Source: Telmatactis stephensoni (lineage: Eukaryota > Cnidaria > Anthozoa > Actiniaria > Isophelliidae). Taken from it: DNA of 64,000 nucleotides. The stretch is taken from positions 310,001 through 374,000 of the forward strand of contig JALIZF010001767.1 of the NCBI GenBank assembly GCA_029948255.1, read 5' to 3'. The notes beneath the pieces were generated by a model. It was not told where the DNA came from. It was given only the letters and a program-made list of their open reading frames with translations, and ran no database searches. This document shows, piece by piece, positions 36,625 through 47,235 of the stretch. Position 1 is the stretch's first letter. Each line of letters begins with the position of its first letter. Both the position numbers and the translations under genes were made by a program.

Positions 36625-39600
36625 ATGGTAGGTCGTTCGTCATAATAACAGTAGCTTAGCGGGTTTGATGTGTGGTGGTCTGGTGACAGGGAAATCTCCT
36701 ACTCCGTTGTGCGTCATGACTCTTCTGCTTTTTTCAAAAGTTACAAATGTTAATAATTGAGACTTTCTTAAGGATTGTACAATCAAAGATTTAGACACGG
36801 AGGAGTATTTGAGTGTTTTAGGTAACCTTTTAGAATATAATTATTGTGGGATGAGATGAAATTCTGTTATTTTGTATAGCGTGATCACAACGATTTCACC
36901 AATTACTCGCTGTTTTTGTGAATCTGTAGTCAAAATGTTACTTGTCTTTTAAAACTGGACTCGCTGAATGAAAACAAGTTTCTCGCAATGCTTAAACAAA
37001 AGAATAAGGTGTTTAAAAAGCTATGTTTTACTCCTACAGGTTGACAAATTAACAGATGAAGAAATTGCAGGTACAACTGTTTTGAATTTCAGTTTTAATT
37101 CTAAACCAAATTCATGCACCAAAAAAGTCCAAATGTATCAATTGTTTTTGTAAGATTGTTTATCAAAATATAAAAGGGAGTTACACGAACCACTGACTAA
37201 TTTCAGGGTGTTTGTTGATCTGTTATCCCCAGTTTTTTAGGTTTTAAGGTCTAGACAGCTCATGTCACAAATCGTAGGTGCAGGTCGCAGAGATAAGCTG
37301 GCTACCATATTCATACACCCAAAAGCAGTCCAAGAGTATCTCGATCGGCCACAAGTTGAACGAACACTAGGCACACTGCACTGATGGTTGACCTCACGCA
37401 TACATAAACCACTATGAAAACGTGTGACGTTGCGTGGGGCCAACATTAGTAAATATATAAGCATGTTTTCATGACTTCAATTTACCTTTAGCGACCATAA
37501 GTTGTCTCACTGGCAATGTTGGTCATTTACGAAACAGGTTTGGGCCTTATAAAAGTGATAAGCAAGGATGGCAAAGTTGGTTAATGCGTAGCTTTCGGTG
37601 TGAGAGGTCCAAGTTTGATTCCCAGTGATCTCGCATCTTTGGTGTAGCTTTAACTAGCTTTAGATGCCCTTAAAACGGATCGAAGGGGGTAAAATGAGCG
37701 CACCGTCGAGCTCAGGGTTATCAGTCGAAAGACGCGAGTTATCGACGTAAAATATAATCCTTTGCCCATTTTTAACTTTTATAATATGAACTTATTAATT
37801 CATGAGAACTTCAAATAGATTCTGAAATAGATTATCTCTAAAGAGTCAATAGGAATAGATGACTGAAAAAAGAAATGTATATCGCAAAAAAGTCCAACTA
37901 TTTGAAGAATTACTCTCTAAAAATTGTAATAACAGTAGTAAAACGCAATCATTACTGAATAGGTTATAGTAGAGCTGGAAAGTTTATTTTTTATCGAGCC
38001 TTCTAAGACGGTGAAATCAAGTTGTGTTAATGAATTGCGTGCCCTGACCATCTTTCCGAACCCCCTTTCCGCCCTTCGCCGACCTTTCTTTGTATAATCC
38101 TGGATCAATACCAGAAAACTTAAATAAACAACTTGTTATTTAATCTAATCCCAATGTTTGTCATTCACAGAGTACAAAGAGGCTTTTATGGTGTTCGATA
38201 AAGACGGTGATGGAACGGTGACAATAAAGGAACTAGGGACTGTCATGAGAAACTTGGGACAGAATCCCACTGAAGACGAAATCAGAGAAATGATTAAGGA
38301 TGTCGATCAGGATGGTAGGGTCCCGTCTTTTACGTTAATTTATTTCAAATGTCGTACGTCGTATAATCATCATTTTATTGGCCTAAAAGCACTTCAGTTC
38401 AGTTTAGTTTAGTTCAGTTCTATGGAACACAACGTTAACTAGAAGACTGAGACTCCTCGTGCGCTCTTCTAAAACCTGCGGGAGTTGCCCCGAATTTGGA
38501 CTCTTTACTCGAGCTGACTGTAGTATAGACCAAGTCTGAATCTGTAACGCGATCGTCAAATAAGCAAGTGTGCAAAATTATCCAGATGGCCTTTGCAACG
38601 AAGCTTTGTTAATCGTAGCCCGAGTAAATGCTATCATACCCGTAGCCCGAGTGAACGCTATTTTAGAGTCTGCATGCTTTAATCAGTTTAGTGAATGTAT
38701 GGTAAAGAAACCCTTTCAGCACGCACATGTCTGTCGGTCGCAAAGTCGTTATAAATAACCAAAACGCGGGGCAAATCACATCACACACGTATCTCACGTA
38801 CGTACATCATACACGTATCTCACGTGCGTACACACACACACACACACGTTTCTCACGTACGTACACCACGCACGTATCTCACGTACGTACATCATGCACG
38901 TATCTCACGTACGTGCATCACGCACGTATCTCACGTACATACATCACGCACGTATCTCACGTACGTACACCACGCACGTATCTTACGTACGTACATCACG
39001 CACGTATCTCACCTACGTACATCACACACGTATCTCACGTACGTACATCACACACGTTTCTCACCTACGTACATCACACACGTATCTCAGTCTTTCTGAA
39101 AGTCCGATTAACGCTAATCCAGGACGTCCGAAAGCCCGCAGAGTGAATGCTCCAGTACGAGCGTCTTGCAAGCATTACCCCGGAAAATGTAGAGGCAAAA
39201 GACATGGCCGCCACATTGGTGGTCTTGACAAAAGATAATCAAGATCAAAACATGGCTGTCATGTCTTCAGTTATTCGATTCACTATCGCGGGAATGGTTG
39301 CAAAGCAAGAATAAGATTTTTCCACTGTACACGTCCTCTTCGATCTACCGAGATCACGAACTCTCTTCTGAAACGTAAATAAATAGTGTTGCATAAACTG
39401 TTTTTTTTATTGCCCTCAGGAAGTGGCTGTATCGACTTCGATGAGTTTCTCAAGCTCATGGCAAACAGGACAAAGGGAGTTACATATGAGGATGAGCTGA
39501 AGGGAGCATTTAAAATTTTCGACGCAGATGGCAATGGAAACATCACGGTATCAGAACTTAAACAAGTATTGGATAATCTTGGAGAAAGGTTGTCTGAGGA

Positions 39601-40737
39601 GGAAGTAGGAGAGATGATCAAAGAGGCCGATACTGATGGGGATGGTACAGTCAATTATGAAGGTAATTAGGATTGAAGATATGTTTATCCTCCCCCATCG
39701 GTTTTTTATTCTTTCATAATTCGTAGTCGGCCAGTCAGTCGGTTAGGAAGTCACTCAGTGAGCGCGTCTGTCCGTCAGTCTGTTAGCCGGTGGATCGGTG
39801 ATCGGTCGAATGGTCATGCCGCAAGGGCCAGCATCCAGGAATTCTGAATAGGCATGGCTATAGAGATATGTCTCAAAAGAACAAAAACAAACAACAGCAG
39901 CAACAACAACAACAACAACAACAACAACCAACCAACCATCCTCCAAAAAAGTTGCAGTATTAAATTGTCTTAAGGGAAAGGTTTAAAATTATTATTGATT
40001 TTACTGCAAACGGGGGTGGCTAGTTACCCAATCCCCCAGTCATGCAGTCAATACGGTCGGTCCATTGGTCGGTCAGTCAAGCAGTTGTAGGTCATTCAAA
40101 AAGTCAGACAGTTGATCAGTCTACTTAAGTGGATGAGTACGAGTCAATCAGTTAGTTGGTCGGTCGTTCAGTCAGGTATGAAGGGACGGGTATCACCACG
40201 AGAAAATAAGGTCCTTTGCACATCACCGTTTACTCAAAGCTTTCATCAAAATATTATAAAATATTATATTTCAAATGTTACAAAATGTTTGAAATATAAT
40301 TAACGCGCGCGCTGATTGGCTGGCTACCATCTTTATATCAGAGGACAGAGACATGGCTCGCACAAAAACGTCGAAATTTTTTTATAAAAGCAATATAAAA
40401 CGCGCGCGCATGTCTCTGTACTGTGGTATAAACACGATGGAAGATGTAGAGCAAGAGAAAAGCAAGAGAAACACTCGGCCACGCCTCGTGTTCCTAAGCT
40501 TGCTCGTGTTTATATCACAGTACAGAGACACGTACACGCGCGCGTTTTATATTGCTTAAATAAAAGATATAAATGATATGTATTTGTATAGCGCTAAAAC
40601 TATATACATATTCTATAACATATTCATGTGTTCTGCGCTGTAGAAGTATTAAATTAGTTATACAAAAGTGACGGTTATTCTTTTGGCCTTCAGAGTTCAT
40701 CAAGATGATGTTGGCCATGTCTGGTGGTGGCAAGTAA
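36625..40737 (+). CDS. Calmodulin-like gene 2: four canonical EF-hands
   Basis: Exons 36625-36627 (ATG only), 37040-37070, 38171-38314, 39420-39662 and 40694-40737 (stop TAA) join in phase to about 154 aa. The protein starts [17 protein letters not shown] and ends [15 protein letters not shown]. All four loops are canonical: [36 protein letters not shown] and [12 protein letters not shown]. An intron directly after ATG, another before the first helix and one inside loop 2 follow the layout known for animal calmodulin genes. The N-terminus and linker ([15 protein letters not shown]) differ from true calmodulin, so a troponin C-like or calmodulin-like sensor is the better name. It lies tail-to-tail with gene 3. 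Introns contain a SINE head, a 26-bp minisatellite and a MITE. Confidence 0.93.
37565..37690 (+). mobile_element. tRNA-derived SINE fragment
   Basis: GGCAAAGTTGGTTAATGCGT resembles an A box, and GTCCAAGTTTGATTCCCAGT contains a B-box-like core about 35 bp on. The sequence after the head does not fold as a tRNA. It lies in an intron of calmodulin-like gene 2. Confidence 0.5.
38785..39091 (+). repeat. 26-bp minisatellite (ACATCACGCACGTATCTCAC...)
   Basis: About 12 imperfect copies of a 26-bp unit built on CGCACGTATCTCACGTACGT lie in the intron between the second and third EF-hand exons of calmodulin-like gene 2. Because 26 is not a multiple of 3 and the unit has no stop in any plus-strand frame, three overlapping open frames appear; they are artefacts of the repeat. 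Confidence 0.95.
39893..39930. repeat. (CAA)n microsatellite
   Basis: A run of CAA trinucleotides follows AACAACAGCAGC. Degenerate GGTC/CAGT tetranucleotide repeats flank it at about 39720-39815 and 40040-40180. Confidence 0.9.
40386..40557. mobile_element. MITE with AGCAATATAAAACGCGCGCG termini
   Basis: The left end AGCAATATAAAACGCGCGCG, then ATGTCTCTGTACTGTGGTAT, is mirrored by ATATCACAGTACAGAGACAC and CGCGCGCGTTTTATATTGCT. It lies in the last intron of calmodulin-like gene 2. Confidence 0.85.
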
Positions 40738-41647
40738 ATGCATAATGTTCCCATCAAGAAACACGTGATTCATGGTGATTGGTTGTTCGTAGACAAGACT
40801 GCGCATGCTCATGACGCTGTGATTTATGCAATCGATTTTGAAGGACTTATCTTTAATTATGTAAGGGATGGGAGGGGAGGGGAGGGAGGGAGGGGTCAAC
40901 ATTTGTAACTGAGGCAACTGATTTTGACTTGAGTTCGTAGTTTTGCTAGAAATACTTCCATAATCAAAGCTACCATGACAAAGCCCATCGCTCTAACTGT
41001 AATGCAAGGCAACCTTTGATTGGATGCTTCCAACGCATGCGTAGTATTGAATTAAGGCGAAAATGGGTTGACAAATGTATGAAGTGAGACGTTGCTGGGG
41101 TGAAGTCTTCCACCTCATTTTTGCATAATTAAAAGCAAGTCTAAAGATATTCAATGAATGAAGACAATGCTCATATCTCTCGCCAGTAGTATACTGAACT
41201 GCTGCTTGGCAATATTATATATCAAAAAAGACTAAGAAAATGAATTATATATCTTAACTCGCTAAAAATATGATCTTTCATTGAATTTTTGATTTGTAAT
41301 TTCATCGTAAAATTGTAGGAACGGTAATGGGGACTACGGATAAAAGGAGGGAACCGCGAAGCCATTTATTTTTGTTTTTATATAAGAATCAATGAATAAT
41401 GCATGTAAAAGTTGTACAACTTTAATCATAAACAAAGCTGGCTTATTGGTCTCTGTGTTGCATACAAACTTTATCAAAGGCGTGCACCTAAAAAATATAT
41501 CACTCAGTTTGGAAAAGAAATGGGGCAAAATATCTCAATTTGTTTAACTATCTAAATTTGTTCAATTGTTTTGATTCTAGTCTGAGCACAAGAGTTCTTA
41601 GCTTGGTAAACACCATTAGGATTATTAGAGAAGATAACTTTTCAGTT
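40738..41647. other. Intergenic between converging calmodulin-like genes 2 and 3
   Basis: About 900 bp with no coding signal. It should hold both 3' UTRs. A G-rich GGGAGGGGAGGGAGGG stretch is at about 40870-40895. I see no clear AATAAA for either gene. Confidence 0.5.
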
Positions 41648-44185
41648 CTACAGGAGAAGTTTAACGAATTCTGCAAAGAAAAAAAGGAAAAGAACATTAC
41701 GTTTACAGCCTGAATATCCCACTTAAAAAAATTCTGGAAAATCGATCGCTACAGTCATGAAGATAACTCATGGAACAAATCAATTATTTGAAAGAATCCC
41801 TTACTAGTTTCTATGTAATTCACCCTCCTTCTCCAATCAATGTTGGTTGTCCAGCCGTATTTAACAGCTGTTGTATGGGCATTCGCTTGGCGTTACTTCG
41901 GGAACAACTATGAATGGAAGGGGAGGGGGAGGGGGAGGGGGAGGGGGAGGGGAGTTATCATTGCGCGCGCTTTGAAATATGATGTGGACTTTCTGTGTTC
42001 CAAAGCAATATGTCTATAATTGAGGCATCGGAAAACAACAAAGGAAGGCTGTTTCCTCAGGGTACGGTATACCGTTCGAAACACCACAAACGTCGGAAAA
42101 TCTTTGGCGCCTGATCTCCGACTTATTCGGTTCATTAATAACTCATGGATATTAACCTTAATATTTTAATAACTTTGGTTCCAGAAAGAGGGTACGCTTT
42201 CAGACGATTAATGGCTGATCTTTATAACAGCTTTCAAAAGACAAGCTCTTCCTTGGATATGCATACAGTGTATCAGTAGAAGGCTTCTGAATTTATTCGC
42301 TTTACGCACTAATTAAACGTAACGTACTTCCTACGCACGTACATACGCACCGTTAAACGTAATGGGAGAAGGGCGAACAAATCTAAACAAATTTTAAAAT
42401 ACACTGAGCGCACTTGTAGATTTTATGGAAGATTCTGGTCATACTTTTACGTATCGTTCTTACGCACGTACATACGTACCGCTAAACTTAATGGTTCCTT
42501 TGTTCCTGGGATCTGCCATTTTCATCATCTCATCGACATCTTGTCGTTTTAGTTTCTCGGGCAGCCTCATTAACATCGATCGTAGTTCTTTGGTTGTAAT
42601 CTCTCCTCGGCCTTCGCTGTCCCACGAATTGAATGCGTCCATGATTTCGCTTTCGCTACCGGCTTTTAGTTGACGATTCATTAGTTCCATGAAGTTTTCG
42701 AATTTGATGTAGCCAAGGCCTGAAAGAGATAAAACAAAAACAAGTTTGCAAAACAGAACAAAACAAAAGGTGGAAGAGAGGAGAGGTACGCAAGTTGAAA
42801 ATCTGGTAATTATTTAATAAACCAACCGGCCGACCAATCGACTAACCAACCACCACCATCCACCAACCAACCGACCGACCGACTGACCACTCTATTGATA
42901 ACTGACCAAGCCAACCGACTAACAGCCGAGCAACCATGCAGATCGATTATCAATTTATTCATTTACTTCACAAATCGATCGATCGATAAGCAATAATTAC
43001 AAACAAAACACTACCTTCTTTATCGACGTCATTAATCATGTCTTCCAGTTCTTTCCGTGATGGTTTTTCACCGATAGACTTCATGACCTCCTCGAGTTCG
43101 TCTGTGCTGATGGTACCATCACCATCCTTGTCGAACATTTTAAACACCTGGTTCATTTCTAGTGACAACAAAGGCTGATGATGATGATGATGATGATGAT
43201 GATAATGATGATGATGGTTTGGTATTTTGATGTTATGGGTATATTACGCGCGCTCCTGATCGGTTAGAACCATGTGAAATTAAAGTACAGCCAGACGCAC
43301 CGATGTTGACATAGCAGATTTCGTACGAGTGTAAGACGGTACGGTATAGTTTTCTCCGTCCGTAACTGTTACGTAAACGTTCTTTCGAATCCTGATTTCC
43401 GTTTACTTAAGGGCAGATCTAGGTGGAGTTGTAATGATAGCAATGTAAAACGTTACGGTATAGTTTTCTCCGTGCCGTAACTGTTACGTAAACATTCTTT
43501 CCGTTAATTACTTAAGGGCAGATCTAGGTGGAGTTGTGATGATAGCAATGGCGGCAATGCACAGGTATCCCAGGCTATTTACTAGTAAAGAGAATGTATA
43601 TATGTTATAAGTATATTTCCTCCATAAACTGAATTGCTAAGATTTGGAAAATAAAGCTTAGAATAAATGAAAACGATTGTACTAGCTTACCGTTTTGTCT
43701 TAAAATGTCCTGATTTTAAGCGTTTTTAGCGATTTTAGGTACCCCCTCCTCTTCTCTTACCTAAGTATATCAAAGACTGGAGACTCAATCGAAGATTCTC
43801 GCCTACTCAGTTCGATTCTCGCCAACTCACTCTACTTCCTAATAAATAGGTAAGACAATCAAGAGGAGGGGTACCTAAAATCGCTAAAATCGCTTAGAAT
43901 CAGCAAATTTTAAGTCAAGATCGTATATACACTTCTTTTCATGCATTCTAAGCTTTATTTTCCAAATCTCAGCAACTGACTTTCAGTTTATGGAGGAAAT
44001 ATCTATTCCATACACGTCCTCGGAGACCCAGGGCGTCTCCGCACCCCTCCCCTCTCCCTAACGCCCTGGGTCTCCGAGGACGTTCCATACATTGTCTTTA
44101 TAAGTGAATAGCCTGGGTTACCTGTGAGTAGTGTTGATGATTTATATTGGTGTTTTTTCTTACCTTTAACTTGCTCTTTGGACAT
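41648..44185 (-). CDS. Calmodulin-like gene 3, partly degenerate EF-hands
   Basis: Minus-strand exons 44185-44164 (start), 43158-43015, 42719-42480 and 41670-41648 (stop TAG) join in phase to about 142 aa. It starts [16 protein letters not shown]. Loop 1, [12 protein letters not shown], is canonical. Loop 2, [12 protein letters not shown], lacks a good residue at position 5 and ends in N. Loop 3, [12 protein letters not shown], has R at position 5. Loop 4, [12 protein letters not shown], has R and K at coordinating positions. Only the first site is therefore likely to bind Ca2+ well (inference). The 144-nt exon and phases match the other calmodulin-like genes. The last exon (EFVKLLL) was found by its TTTGCAG acceptor and phase. 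Intron 1 contains a foldback element. Confidence 0.88.
41918..41954. repeat. (GGGGGA)n microsatellite
   Basis: A run of GGGGGAGG units on the plus strand, inside the last intron of calmodulin-like gene 3. Confidence 0.9.
43337..43555. repeat. Tandem duplication, about 105-bp unit
   Basis: ACGGTATAGTTTTCTCCGT...CTGTTACGTAAAC...TTAAGGGCAGATCTAGGTGG...GATAGCAATG occurs twice in succession. The left copy is preceded by AGCAGATTTCGTACGAGTGT, the terminal motif of the MITE family at 985-1173, so the duplication may lie in a decayed MITE. Confidence 0.8.
43608..44004. mobile_element. Foldback element, about 400 bp
   Basis: A large inverted repeat. ATTTCCTCCATAAACTGAA, ATTTGGAAAATAAAGCTTAG and CGATTTTAGGTACCCCCTCC on the left are mirrored in reverse order on the right, ending TTTATGGAGGAAATATC. 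It lies in intron 1 of calmodulin-like gene 3. No ORF. Confidence 0.85.
44019..44084. repeat. Palindrome CGTCCTCGGAGACCCAGGGC
   Basis: The arm CGTCCTCGGAGACCCAGGGC and its inverse GCCCTGGGTCTCCGAGGACG are separated by a short CCCCTCCCCTCT loop. It lies immediately beside the foldback element at 43608-44004. Confidence 0.9.
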
Positions 44186-47082
44186 TTCATTTTTCTAGAA
44201 ATTCAAATACAACTATCATTCCTATGCACAAACTCCGGTCACGCCATCGAAGGTGACTAAGTCCTAAGTCACGCAACGCCTTTGCAACAAAAGAAGGAAG
44301 TTCTGTCATTTCTTTACTCTAAAATGGAGAAGGTACTTTATTTTTCTTCACTGATTACCGCAAAAGGGTCGCAAATTATAGCCGAATTTGTAATGGTAAT
44401 TTCAACTTCCAAATGAGCATTACTTAGGTTTTTACAAGTTTATACAAAATGTTGCATCATTGTAAAAGTTGCAGCTTATGTGCAGAGCGTGACGAGACTA
44501 AATACGGCTGCAAATCATGTATTACCATGCGAGCAACGCAGTTGACAGGGGATTCAATCGTGGCATACGTCACGAAGTGACCATTGACCTTATTTGGTAT
44601 CAACTAGCCAAACAGATGCAACAGAAGTCATGACAATCATCGATAATTAAATTCATTAAATTGTAGTGTGAATAAAAGAATTAAAAAGTTAAAAGAATTC
44701 AATTAAGAGCTAATTGTGTACTTTTTCTTGTGTAATAAACTTTTTTAAGAATTAATAAATTAAGCCCTTTGATTTCATCTTTATAGCTTTGTTTATAAAT
44801 TGATACAAAAATAGAAGACAACAATGTCTGTTGTTGGTAGAGAAAAATCAATCCCTACATCAGAAATTACCAATTCCACGTGAAATATTCAAATTGCAAT
44901 ACTCAAAGGACAAAATAAACGCTTTGTGGAAGTTCTAGTGAAATGCATTTGCAGACAGCTGCCACAGTTGAGCCGAGCTTCTTGTCCATTCCAGATGGCG
45001 CACGATTCGCTTCAATGGCAACGTCAAACACTTTGTGTTCATCAATGGCTGAGATCCTCAGCAGACATGCAATATTACTTACCCAACCCATCTTGAGAGA
45101 GAATATTATAAACTTCGAGGTAGAGAACAAACAATCTAAACAGCCTACAACCACAGACTTGGCGATGGCATGCAACACTCCAAGTAGCCCAAACTTACAA
45201 TTCTTAGCATTTTTGTACGCGGCAACTCCTTGTTCTAAACATTCACCAGGGGGTAGACGGTGGGGGAGAAAATGACCACCAAAAGGCTGTATAGGAACTC
45301 AAAGAAACTTTGATCAAGTTTAAGAAGAATACGAGGGCATATAAAAGTTTCGAAAGATCTCGAAATTCTTATAGCTATTATAAAGATGAAATTATTTCGA
45401 GACAAAAAGCTCCCTCTCTCTCCCCCTTGAGAGTAAAATATTGGACCAAAAAAATCTATTCGATACCAACGTAACGCCATCCAAAGACACAACAAGCGAG
45501 AATCTAGTCTAGAATCTGTTCGCTCCGGCTTGACTTTTCTCTGTTCAAAAAGCAAAAACGTAACACTTGAATGTCCTTTAGGCTGTCAGGGTAAGTTATG
45601 AAATTTGCTGTCCATCGTTTGGTAGATTTTTGTTCTGTTATAATTTAATTTACGTGTGATGTGACTGGCCAAATATGGGTCAATAATACAAACTCGCTAC
45701 ATATCAAACTCTGCAGTCAAAAGGCTGTCTCTTGGTACAGAATTGGATTCTTTGTTATTCTGTGTTTTTGATTCTCTAAGTGGCTGAAGTGTGTTTGCAA
45801 GTGCTTGGCTTCTCTTCTCGTAGAGGCTGGTGCAGGTCACGTAGTATTTGCTAATCCGCGCAACTGCGTTAAAATTTGAATGCAAAATTCAAAACATTTG
45901 CCCCTAAAAGAAAGCAAAATAAACGTTCTTGACCCTGCAAACAATTATGGTTGCGTTCAAGTGTCTGTTCTGTTAAAAAATACATGTTCTTTGCTCCATT
46001 TTCGACTGCATTTCCAGTAAAAACGCGAGCATTTACGTATGAGCTGAGTCACAGACACGTAGTCAGCAACGTTATAAACGTAAGGATTATAAACGTATCC
46101 GCAGGATTGTTGCGTTACGTTAAGGAGATCCTTGGGATGTATATATATAGAGGCATTAATCCATGCATAATATCAATGTTTTGGATAAATTCATGTAAGG
46201 TGAACAACATATGCAGACTCAGGATCAATAACGACATACGTCTCTTATTCGGTAGTCCAAACCAGGCTTAAAGAGCACTAACCCTTCTCACGCGTCGGTA
46301 TGTCGAACACGACTAAGACAAAAGATATTAGGCGATGTTTTTGTCCAACTTGGTTCGGCACGTGAAAAGATTAAGGCCCCAAACATTCTAATGCGTTTTC
46401 GTTTCAAAACGCAAAGTTTTTTATGCGTTTTGGCCTTGAGTCCACAACGACGTTTTCAGTCTTTTGTCTATGTTGCAAAATGGGGAGAAAAAGGTACGTT
46501 TTCAATTTTTTCTCAACAAAACGCTATAATGGCTGAGGATGCCCGAGTAACAAAGCCTGCTTGTACAAGCCATCTGGGTAATTTCGCAAACCAAGACAGG
46601 TAGCCCGAGTAATAAGTGCGTACGTACGTCAGAGTCTGCATTGTTTATAGCTATACTAATATCATTGATAAAAATATCAGTATTAATGTCAATAGCACAT
46701 GAACACGACTTTGTTGTAGGCTGCCGCACCGATATATTTTTAATCACAATAATTTATAGAGCAAGAGGCCAGAAATATCACCTAGAAACTTAACCTGTGC
46801 TGCCTTCAACGAAAGAAAAATTATAATATGCACTGCAGTAGGCTTTACAATCGTTCCTTTGTGCCTTATTTTGACTGCCTGCATTTGGGGCAAATATGTG
46901 GCATGATGTAACTAGTGAAAGGGCAATATTTCAAAGCGATAGAAATTGGTAAACCATATAAGATAACTAAGATTTTGAACGGCTTTTACATGGTTAAGCA
47001 AGGAATATGATGTGAGTCCAATTTACCCTGCCTGGCTGGCAGAACTGTGTGTTGTTAAAGTCTGGTGGTTTAAGTGCAAGGC
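44186..47082. other. Intergenic, no recognisable gene
   Basis: About 2.9 kb. The open frames at 44903-45178 (minus) and 44943-45275 (plus) overlap each other and show no motif I can name. Nothing else is supported. Confidence 0.45.
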
Positions 47083-47196
47083 TTAGTTCTTCTCCATTCT
47101 GTTCACAAAGTCTGGAAAAGACGAGAGAGAGATGCTTACAACATACACTAACAACTTCAGAGGTTGGACATGTAACTACGAAAGCCAGAAAGAATG

Positions 47197-47235
<39 letters not shown>

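Noticed and set aside
37565..37640. A tRNA gene
   Set aside because: A-box and B-box-like stretches are present but no acceptor-stem pairing; fits a SINE head better.
38727..39238. Three overlapping His/Thr/Val-rich repeat proteins
   Set aside because: All arise from a 26-bp minisatellite with no stop in any frame, inside an intron.
44903..45275. Opposed open frames with coding-like composition
   Set aside because: No recognisable domain, no convincing splice sites, and the two strands overlap; left as unassigned.
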